From NCBI GenBank assembly GCA_028753945.1, contig JAPNXP010000011.1, positions 4,278,001 through 4,342,000 on the forward strand: a stretch of 64,000 nucleotides of DNA, read 5' to 3'. The stretch comes from Hexactinellida sp. DTS-2022. Lineage: Eukaryota; Porifera; Hexactinellida. This document shows positions 54,859 through 64,000 of the stretch, one piece after another. A program made the position numbers and the translations under genes. Under the pieces are notes generated by a model. The model saw nothing but the letters and a program-made list of their open reading frames with translations, was not told where the DNA came from and did not search any database. The first letter of the stretch is position 1. The number at the start of each line of letters is the position of its first letter.

Positions 54859-55330
54859 TATTAAATACCTGTTTATTTCCATCCATTCTTTACAGTGAAG
54901 TTTGGTATAAAATAGATAGCTTTAGTTGAATAGTAACGTAGATTATGATGGTTTATAAACAGGGTTAATTAATTTTGTGTTATCTACATAGCTATTGCTC
55001 AATTGCATGGTTAATCATATGGTTAGTTTTACACAATTAGTTTTATGGGACACGATTCAGTGAGTACGCTCCATCATTATAGCATGATGAAGCCATATAA
55101 ATATAGCTATAGTATATTCAAGCTAATTTGGATATTTAGCTTAATTCCTCTTTGTTTATTCCAATTGTTATAGAGCGAATAATGAGCTAATTTTAATAAC
55201 AATAGGTAACAGGATTGTATTGTGTATTGACGGAATAAGTGAGTTATTGGCTTATTTCCTATCTGAGTCTTTTGAGTAAATAATAGTCGGTTGAACTTTC
55301 ATCTGATACATGGTTTAAATTAAGAAATAA

Positions 55331-55502
55331 CTTATATGTAGACTGTCTATTTCTAGACCAGGTTTTCTTACATATAGATATAGAACATTAGTATTACCCA
55401 TAGACGGCAGGGCTTTTGGTATACATAATTTATAGACGGTCTACAAATTTTTGGCTTATTTGTATGGACTTTTATAGAACGTCTATATACTGTATATATA
55501 AG
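55331..55502. mobile_element. Foldback MITE with GTAGACCGTCTA repeats, copy 2
   Basis: Opposite orientation to 26,039-26,207 and more diverged: CTTATATGTAGACTGTCTAT at the left, TTTTATAGAACGTCTATATA at the right, with shared middle TTATAGACGGTCTACAAATT and TGGCTTATTTGTATGGACTT. Confidence 0.7.
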
Positions 55503-57142
55503 GATGCTCATCAAGTAAATTATAATAAATATATTGTTTATAAAATATTTGAGAAATTGATAATTTGAGATTCTATAGTGTTATTATTAAAGCAACATTG
55601 ACTGTTATAAGTTATAACGAATAAGGATTTATTTTAAATATGAATTAGTTTTCATTTACTCTATAGCAGCTGTACAGTTAATATTGATTCAATAATCCCT
55701 GCTGCCTTATAATATGTAGATTGTGCATATATTTCTTAAGAATTCATCATTTGGGACAAGTAATTACTGATTTCTTAAAAATGCTGGTTTTTCCACTAAT
55801 TCAACTTTATACTTGCCAATTAATTAATTATATAATATTCTTTTGAATTAATTACTACACAAATAGCAACACAATGTTAAAACCTTAAGTTTGTTCCAAA
55901 ACTCAAACATTGGTGTATTAAATTCAAATATTTTTGATATTTTGAAATTAATTAATTGAAACTATGAAATTTATTATGAATTTTTTTTTTCTTGTACAAA
56001 CTAAAATTTGTTTTTATTGCATTTAAATGGCGCAATTATTAATCATTTCTAGTAACATTTCCTTTAAAATATATTTTATTTTTATGTATTAACAATTTAG
56101 TGATTGGATTAGAGTAATCAATTATTTTCAAAAGTAAATAAGTTAGCTTACATTCATAAATATATGATTTGATACCTGTGTTTGTGTGTTACTTCATATC
56201 ATGTAAACAGTATTATTATTACAAATTATAGGTATAATTGTCATAGAATTGCAATAAATTAATTTGTATTTAATTTTTTCCCTTTAATTATTTTCCAAAT
56301 GCTCTAAAAATGCAACTTGTATTTATTTTTTGCAATTTTATTCAATAAATTATGGATACAAGAAATTTACATAAAACAAGGACTGTTTTTGTTATTACAT
56401 ACATGGAATAGTCATGTGAATAAACAAGTACGTAATGAATTTCCCTTACATAATATTTATTATATATTATTATTGTTTTAATGTTTATGTTCTAAATAAT
56501 TATTCATTAATAATTTAAAGATGAGAGCTTGAAATTTCTTTTCCAACTCATTTGACCATTTCTTATGTAATTTCAGAATTTCCTGGAATTACTGAAGGGA
56601 ATTCCCAAACGCATATTATGTAAGCATTTGATACAGGAATATGAATCAAATCTCAATGCAAACCTTAGTATAAATAATCCATGGTTATATTCTAGTATAA
56701 CTATAAATGACAGTAGATTCATTGATTCTATATAAATATAAATCATAGCTGAATCTATCTAAAAACAACTGACGAATCTACAATTTTTCTTCATTCACTC
56801 TTACAATCTCCGAATTCCTCATCATATTACTTTCAATAGAGGTAATTACAAATATACACAAATAAGATTATAGTTGTAAAAATAAACTGAATCCTCTCCT
56901 AATATTTGCAATTTTATTTTCTGTAGTAAAACAGTTTAGTAAATATTTATAATTATATATGTCTGCTTGAATTACACAATGTACGTTTCTTGTTGGAAAT
57001 TTTTATAATTGGATGAAGTTGGCTGAAATTCGATCTACCACAGTTTTAGTTTATCCAAAAATTGCTTACATTTCTTATAACATTATCGCTTATAATTCAA
57101 TAATTTATGACTTTCAATATATAATAACTTTTCTCTCAACAG

Positions 57143-57484
57143 ATCAGATTACTCAATTCAGCTCAAATTACAACTGCAAATAATGCTACAATCTTCTGTA
57201 ATGAATAATTCTTATTTCCCTCACAAATTCCCTCAGGAGGATTACAAACCATTCTCGCCCTACCCCCTGACCCTGCCCCCCTATCCCGGTTCTTATCACG
57301 GTTATAATCCGTCGGCTTCGCGAGAAGATCTCACCAGTACTCCGAGCCCTCATGTGCCCAACACGCTTTCGCAGGTAATGCCTGTAACCGCTTCGAACTC
57401 TAATTTATTCGCGGATTATCCTGGACTCCCCTCTACACCTCCGGACTGTAGCACTTCCAATTGTGAATGCGAATTCGATTCCAA
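57143..57484 (+). CDS. glass: Glass-like zinc-finger transcription factor, exon with N-terminal coding region
   Basis: The acceptor TTCTCTCAACAG ends at 57,142 and a donor AA|GTGAGT follows 57,484. The first in-frame ATG is 57,183 (MLQSSVMNNSYF...), but the frame is open back to the acceptor, so an upstream coding exon is possible. The 100-odd codons are rich in Pro, Ser, Tyr and Asn (PYPLTLPPYPGSYHGYNPSA), a low-complexity activation-type region that shows no conserved domain. GC content rises sharply against the flanks. It ends in phase 2, which matches the exon at 60,315. Together with the exons at 61,667 and 62,537 it encodes one C2H2 factor; the family evidence is given at 62,537. Confidence 0.75.
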
Positions 57485-60314
57485 GTGAGTTGTAGAATAG
57501 ATTTATTCGTAATTTAGTAATAATTAGTATTTTTTATACATTCTTGAATGTTTTATTTTTTGATTTACTTTTCGCTAAATTCTTGGCTATTTTCTTGTTG
57601 TTGTTATGAGTAGTCTCCATTTATTTACAAGCCATATAATATCACATTTCGATTTATGCCAGATTGTTTACTATTTGATACATAGAGTGTACAATATTTC
57701 CACTGAATATTCAATAAACATTCAACACACATTGAATCGATAATTATAACGAAATTAGTGCGGTTTATTCGTATTCAAAAATATAAATTTAGCATATTAG
57801 TTTCTACTAGAATATTGTAACAAAGGTGTGATTATATTATTTGTATTGGAATATCTAATCTAAAAAATTTCACTAATTATTTGTAGTGAATTGACTCACC
57901 GTATTTATATATTTCGAATAAAAATAATTTGAAAATAACTTTATAAATATTTCTGTCTACACAAGCATACAGTAAGAGACTCTTAATTACAATTTATATC
58001 ATTTCCATGGAGTTTAACATATAACTGTTCTCATTTTAATGTTTCCTAATTGAAATGGGATGAATTTATGTCTTCATATTTTGTACAAAAAAGTTAAAAA
58101 ATTAAACCTTTCAAGTTTTGAAATTTCATTGTATGGTCTTGATTTTTAATAAGAGTAAAAATGGTTTCTCAATAATCTAAGTATTTTCACTTTGCTCTCT
58201 TAAATTTACGGGTTCTATAAACTTCTACAATTACACAAGCACTTTAGGAATTCCTTTACAATTGAACTTTTTTTTCAGCAACTATTCTCAAAATGATTGC
58301 ACAAATTTATTTGTTTAAATCTTCACAAAGTTTTTGAATCCAATGGCTTCATCTTTCAGCTTAGGTTTCAAAGCTAAAAGTGTGGCTTGTCAATTGAAAG
58401 TTAGAAATTTTATTTAAATTGTTTTCTGCCTGAAATTTAACAGAAATTCGCCGGTTTAATTTACTCCAACTTTGTCCCATAAGAACACCGGATGTTTGTC
58501 TCACTGAAGTCAACAACATTTTTAACATTCCACACAAATACTGTATAATACGACAGACAGTGCTTTTGCTACCTCACATCACGCTGGTGACTTGAATATG
58601 ACTCTAAATATTTCGAATTATTTCTTAACATTCTGTAAATAATCACACATACTACTTGCATATAAGCTTGTATATTTCTGACTCGAACTGACGAAGTATA
58701 AATATATTAATTAGTTAAATCATAGTTACCTTCACACATTAATTTATTAACTTAGCTTTTATGACGATTGCATTTCTCATCATTTTTATACTGCATTCTC
58801 TTAGCTAAAAATTCCATTTACATTGACCTTTTATGATACTAATGATAATACTCGTGTTTTTAGAATTTACCTATTTTACAGGACTTTATAATGGGAAGTT
58901 ATGTACTATCTTATAATAGAAATAATTCACATTAGATCTAATTGTTTTCGTCACATGGTATCCCTCGAGGCAAAGTGTATTCAATTCACTATTCGGTAAT
59001 TGAACGCAAATTTATTTTCTATTGATTACGCAACCAGCCAATTATCTGATTTATTTGTTCCCTCATGGGGTATTGTTGTATTGCCACAATATTTTTTCAC
59101 AATTTACGTATTTATGCTTATACCCCCACAAATTGAATGGAATTTTTTATATTTCCAGTGAATTCCACAAGATATTAGCTAATTAATTAATGGGAAAAAT
59201 TTTTATTTAAAATAATTGCTATTTTGTAAGTACACGTAATAATAATCCATTTAGCGTTGCATATTTTGTAACGATTAATAATCCATTCAATTAATGAAAG
59301 TTCACCTTTCGAACTCCGCTATAAAACAAACATTTGTCATACAGAATGCCTTTTGTATTACTAACAGGTATACGAGAATATCTATGTTACAATTGTGTAA
59401 GGATTTTCTCTTTCCTTGAACTTTGCGCCTATCATTCTACAGGCAAAGTTTATCTGTCTATTATTTAATACAATCTGTATGTGTGACCATATGTTATACC
59501 TGTCATTGAATTTTTCCTTCTTAAACAGGCCTTACCTATTCCATTTAATTTAAAATCAATAAACTTTAATTGCATAGAATCCTTATTAGAAATAGAAGCA
59601 TTATAAGTATCCGCGTCCATTAGCCCATAGTAGATTAACGGTTGTTTCTTTGAACTGAAAAATACCACTTTTGTTAACACCACTAAATAGGACATAAATT
59701 TCGCGTGGTTTATATTTGAAAATATTTCACTTTCGATAAAAGTCTAATGGTCACTATCAATTATATAATCTTGGAAGGTTACTTTTAATTAAAAGACTTG
59801 GACAACGATGGTTTCACGGCCTTTTGGCTTCGCTTTCGAATTCTCGGCTTCAGATGTTAACAATAACCGAGGGAAAGAAGCATTTTAAATTGGACTATTT
59901 CAGTGGCATTTTGAGAATTCATATACATAGGTTAACTAGATAAAAACTGAATTACACCAATTAGGAAGACCGAACAGTATTTAGGATAATACTGGACAAT
60001 TGCCTGACAATCTGTAGGGCTTTTCCTTGTCAGTGTGATATACAGAATTCCGAGTTAGTTGCTAATGTAGTGTTTGGTAATAGCGAATCGCATTTTGCAC
60101 TAAATAGCTTTCTAATTGCGAAATTTCCATTAACAAAGATCCATTTTAATGGGAATAGTAAATCTTTCTATTGGTCATTAGTTAATGTCTTAATGATTAT
60201 ATTAATTTGGTATAAAGCTTATAAAATAATTCTTAATTAAATGAAATTCAAATTTCATGAAATACTTAAAAAGACATTATATTTATTTCGGGGATTTAAT
60301 ATTGAATTTTCTAG
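57485..60314. other. Intron 1 of the Glass-like gene
   Basis: 2.83 kb, AT-rich, from GTGAGT to TTTTCTAG. A degraded element with AATAGCGAATCGCATTTTGC (near 60,075) resembles the CAGTGGTGTTCGC MITE family. Nothing else seen. Confidence 0.65.
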
Positions 60315-60551
60315 ACATCCAATGGTTCAAGAAAACTCTGTTGCGAATGCCTTATTAGCTCTGAACTCGACTCAATCTCCCGAATGCAAACCTCAAGACA
60401 TGTCGCCTCACAAAGACGAATATTCGCAAGATGTGCAACAACAGAACGATATCTCTATGCCGAGTATCAAACACGAACCTATGGTACCTCACAACTACGG
60501 AGTGTTGCATCCGCCAACTTCTAACGGGTTCTTCTCTAACCCTTTCGATGG
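60315..60551 (+). CDS. glass: Glass-like gene, second recognised exon
   Basis: Acceptor TTTTCTAG before 60,315; donor GG|GTAAGT after 60,551. The phase joins exactly: AA from the previous exon plus A gives Lys, then HPMVQENSVANALLALNS. The rest (MPSIKHEPMVPHNYGVLHPP) contains an IKHEP sequence that fits the sumoylation consensus (hydrophobic-K-x-E), a feature of many transcription factors. It ends in phase 2 within GlyGly. Confidence 0.75.
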
Positions 60552-61666
60552 GTAAGTTTATATAATTTATTTACAAAGTTAAATGTGGTTTATTTATAAT
60601 TATTTTAATTAATTACTTAGCTTAATAACAAGTTAATTACACTATCGAAATTTGTTCGTTTTATCTCGAAATTCGTATTAATCGGAGTCACTTGCATGTA
60701 TTTGTATAGGCTAAGGGAGTTAACCTAGTACTCCTTAACCGAAAACCGTGTTTGAAAGTCTACTGTAATTTGAAACTGAATTTGCACAAAAATCTGCAAT
60801 TGATTGTTATATATAACACTGCCCAAATAACTAATGTAATAACAAACAGACTTATATCTTATAACGAATTCATTTCCAGATATTTTAATATATTTTCCAA
60901 GACTTAAATATATTAATAATGAAATACACGAGATTATTCATAAATATCTTAAGAATTCCAATAATATTGCACTCAATATGGCAATTGAAACCGACTAAAA
61001 TCGCATATTAAATTACTCCCTGTGTAATCTAGCCGTCTGCAATTAAGAATCGTCTGTAAAAATGGAATTTCTAGGCACGTATGCTACATATGAATAGGTT
61101 AAATCAACAGATGGTGTATTGCGTATTTGGCAATTGCAAGTAAACTAAGTTAGTAGGCTTCGCTAATTTCTTGCCATGTATCGCTTTGTTTCTGCCAATC
61201 AAATTCAGTCTTGTATAACATAGTCGTATGTGTTTTGTTCCTAATCAAAAGCCATATGGCTGTCAACTATGTGATGACAATCAATTATTCCCGTACTTTC
61301 CTTCAACAGATTTTCTCGACTAAACATAACCAAATATATCTCTGATCGATATTTTGATTATACAGTATGTCACTTGTTGTGAAAAACAAACTACGTATGT
61401 TAATTGGGAAATAATCAATTAAGAATACTTAATTAAGAACAACAAGCTTAATTTCATTGATTGTTAAATACCTAATACGAATAGTAATAATTAAAACCTA
61501 TTTTGATGATATTTGTTATAAATTTAGAAAAACAGACATCTAAATTTAGTAGAATTTGCCTTTAACTGTAATTTAAAAAATTGTTTTGTTGAAAACAATG
61601 AACATTTATTAATACAACCCATACAATTAAGTCTGTATAAATTATTATTATCCATTTACTTTGTAG
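60552..61666. other. Intron 2 of the Glass-like gene
   Basis: 1.1 kb, AT-rich. A truncated CAGTAGA-TACGAAC MITE lies at about 60,641-60,775 (ATTCGTATTAATCGGAGT ... GAAAGTCTACTG). Confidence 0.65.
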
Positions 61667-61952
61667 TTATTTGAATGAACATCGCACTATTTACAAGAGT
61701 CCCTATTCGTGTTACAACCCAGGTTTTCCAGGTCTATTCTCTGCCGGTTCGTATCCTGGAAATTCCTCAAACCCATATATGTATCCAAGCAGCATGACCT
61801 TTGGACTTTCAGGGCCTTCGGCTCAACAATTCGATAGAGATTCGCCTGAATCTCTTTCAGATTATTCGAGAGATTTTGGGATGATGGTTGGGTTCCCAAA
61901 AATGAGACCTGGTGCAGGCGGAATTAAGCCAAAATCGAATTGCATTTGCCAA
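61667..61952 (+). CDS. glass: Glass-like gene, third recognised exon
   Basis: Acceptor ACTTTGTAG before 61,667; donor CAA|GTAAGC after 61,952; phases match on both sides. It encodes YLNEHRTIYKSPYSCYNPGF... rich in Ser, Pro, Gly and Tyr, then the basic run KMRPGAGGIKPKSNCICQ. The final CQ supplies the first Cys of zinc finger 1, whose remainder is in the next exon, so finger 1 is split by an intron. Confidence 0.75.
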
Positions 61953-62536
61953 GTAAGCACACCCTTTGATGTATTCTATACAATGTCTAGTTTGATTTGT
62001 TTATTATCAATAATTCTGGGAAAAAAGTCTAAATTCATTTCACCATCTATTGTAAATGAATTGTGTTAAAAACATAGAAATCATGTTATTGTTTCAAATT
62101 CATTTATCCCGATTAACCATTTGTTAAATTCCGTGATTATTGTTTGAGGCCATCATCTGATAGAATATATTCTATCTAGCTTTAGAAATCTTTCTAGGAA
62201 TTATTATTTCCCATCAATCCTATGCAACCCTATATTATAGCAAACTCCATTTCATTTTCAAAATCCTGAATTATGTATTAATCAATTGTATCAGCAATAA
62301 TATGGGTTTCTTAATACCATAAGTAATATAATATGATATTATGATGTAACACCAATATAAATTATTTAATATTATAATAACAAAGGAAACTCGTTTACTC
62401 TAATGCAATTTCAAGAAGTCTGGTTTTATATTGAAAGTGATTGACCCGATATACAAGTAAACCCCTAAAAACAAATTTATTTATCCATGAATATATACAA
62501 TAGTATAAATTGGAATTTATCAATTTTCCATTTTAG
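61953..62536. other. Intron 3 of the Glass-like gene
   Basis: 584 bp, AT-rich, from GTAAGC to TTCCATTTTAG. No inserted element recognised. Confidence 0.7.
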
Positions 62537-62830
62537 ATTTGTGGGAAAAGTTACGCGAGGCCTTCCACCCTGAAAACGCATATGCGGACACATTCGGGAG
62601 AGCGGCCCTTCAAGTGCCACTTGTGTCCCAAGGCGTTCACGCAGGCTGCCAACCTGACAGCTCACCTCAGAACGCACTCTGGCGAGAAACCTTTCAGTTG
62701 CAATATCTGCGGAAAGAGATTCTCGCAGAGCTCTTCCGTCACGACTCACATGCGCACGCACTCCGGCGAAAAGCCGTACAAGTGCGACTACTGCGGCAGG
62801 TGTTTCTCCGACACATCCACTCTCACAAAA
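62537..62830 (+). CDS. glass: Glass-like gene, zinc-finger exon (fingers 1-4)
   Basis: 98 codons between acceptor CATTTTAG and donor AAA|GTGAGT. Fingers: CQ+[77 protein letters not shown], cut before its first His. The linkers are HSGE(R/K)P(F/Y). The recognition-helix phrases [26 protein letters not shown] and FSDTSTLTK in this order are the signature of Drosophila Glass, where a fifth finger (QSGNLNRH) follows. Glass binds DNA as a photoreceptor-lineage factor in insects; the role here is unknown. The exon with the end of finger 4 and finger 5 is not found before 64,000, so it lies further right. Confidence 0.9.
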
Positions 62831-64000
62831 GTGAGTTTCATTCCCCCATTTATTCCCTTAGTTATTAATATTATGACTAGACTTATACACTACAGTGGGT
62901 CTCATGTAATAGCAATCACATTTTGCACAAAATTTTGCAATCTATAATAAGTGAACTTGCTATTAGAGTAAATTAATTATTCACCATTAGATGCTTGCTT
63001 GGAAATGAAAGTAATTTGCTAATATAGTAATATTAGGCCAATACTACGGTGAAACATTTGATACATAATCCCATCTAATAGTCGTTTACAAAATACAGTA
63101 TATTATCGTTAATACGAACACGGTTTAGACATACAATATTTTGATCCCTTAATTAAGAGGCATTTTATTACTTAGTGACATCTGTTAACACTAATTTCAG
63201 ATATAAGGCAAACGGTCCCAAATATTCCTACGAATTCGACTGTAATTTACTGGATTTAAGACAAATATTATGCGATTTTATTAAGATAATTAGATCACTC
63301 AATCTATATATTAAAATATTCCAATTTAATTATAATCACGCTTTATTCGATTTGAACAGACATTGAGCTTCTGTCACTTAAAGATTCCAGAGTCTATTTA
63401 ATTGTAATTAGTTAGATATGGCTCCGATATGGGATAATAGTGACTTTATTATTATCAAATTCAGTTATCAGTACCATCGCTAAACGTAATTATAATGTAA
63501 TTACTGACGTCATAAGATGATAAATTTGTTTTAAAATATTTTTAAAGGAATTTCGATGAAATAGTTTAATAGTAATTGTAGTATATACGTATTATAAAGT
63601 TCTACCATATAAAGTCACATTTGTAATATAATGGGTATATAGTTCTAATTCTAAATATAAATTAATTAATTAATTGAACTGTTATTATATTCGGTCTATT
63701 CTTTGGACAGATGGTAATAGCTATCAATAAGTTTTGTTATGTTGATAACATCAAAAACGCGTTACAAATTGTTAATCCGAGTTACATGTTCGTAATTGAT
63801 AGTGCACAATAGAAACCATTGTTTCGAGGGAAGTTATCATTTTTTGGATTTTCCGTTTGATTTATAGACAAATTGCTTGTGGTCTAATTATAATTTCATT
63901 TGAGTCGAATTATCTCACATTATTCTTCCTATCCTATCTTCCAAATATTATTACCGTTTATAAACCATCACTTTTGTTAACTCCATTGTGGTTTTTAATT
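62831..64000. other. Start of intron 4 of the Glass-like gene, to the window edge
   Basis: At least 1.17 kb of AT-rich DNA with no zinc-finger coding. A CAGTGGGTCTCATGTAATAGC MITE-like copy starts at 62,893 and a partial CAGTA-TACGAAC copy at about 63,096. Confidence 0.6.

Larger units (their letters stand above)
46921..57142. other. 10-kb gene-free region upstream of the Glass-like gene
   Basis: I find no supported coding exon. AT-rich DNA with at least ten small TA-flanked MITEs (listed), one foldback MITE and one hAT-like fragment. Any 5' untranslated exon and enhancers of the zinc-finger gene would lie here; I cannot locate them. Confidence 0.6.

Noticed and set aside
62477-62761. Minus-strand frame over the zinc-finger exon, rich in Arg
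   Set aside because: Antisense of the C2H2 fingers; the sense strand has clear finger structure and matching splice sites.
63175-63366. Possible next exon of the Glass-like gene
   Set aside because: No Cys/His finger pattern and no continuation of finger 4 (a His is required immediately after TLTK).
1-64000. CRISPR arrays, bacterial operons or a prophage
   Set aside because: No regular direct-repeat/spacer array; gene spacing, introns and transposon types are those of an animal nucleus.

Overview
The window is eukaryotic nuclear DNA from an animal, not a bacterium: AT-rich, long gene-poor stretches, a gene split into exons with canonical GT/AG junctions, and dense DNA-transposon debris (pogo/Tigger-like MITEs, hAT-like elements). 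Several features (TRIM/NHL-type coding remains, a vWA-domain family, D-glutamate cyclase, a core-1-type galactosyltransferase, a Glass-type zinc-finger gene) fit an early-branching metazoan. A sponge, possibly a glass sponge, is my best guess, but this is inference.

Left part (1-39,160): a recently amplified cluster of three genes in four near-identical blocks. Block A (1-8,949) holds a vWA-domain gene (+, its 5' end outside the window), a multi-pass membrane gene (-) and a C1GALT1-like galactosyltransferase (-). Block B (8,950-16,890) repeats the vWA gene and the membrane gene. Block C (26,237-35,107) is inverted. Block D (35,218-39,163) faces block C, so C and D form a palindrome of arms about 3.4-3.8 kb around a spacer of about 0.3 kb. 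Only some copies are intact: vWA A (as far as visible), membrane gene C and D, and galactosyltransferase D. The others carry frameshifts, nonsense codons or transposon insertions, and these can be ordered in time because some lesions are shared. A further fragment (17,520-18,513) shares a TRIM-derived piece with blocks A and B in inverted orientation.

Between the blocks (18.4-25 kb): a TRIM/NHL pseudogene, an intact single-exon D-glutamate cyclase (DGLUCY), and an intact type II membrane glycosyltransferase-like gene, both on the minus strand.

Right part (39-64 kb): a second NHL pseudogene, an unrecognised 348-aa ORF at 45.9 kb, about 10 kb without genes but full of small TA-flanked MITEs, and then the first four recognisable exons of a C2H2 zinc-finger gene whose finger array matches the Drosophila Glass family. 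The gene runs off the right edge.

The most striking find is a complete type III hammerhead ribozyme on the minus strand at 16,305-16,356. Every core nucleotide is present and all three stems are paired. It sits inside a 660-bp terminal-inverted-repeat element found only in block B. The empty site is preserved in the paralogous blocks, which shows that the element moved as a unit.
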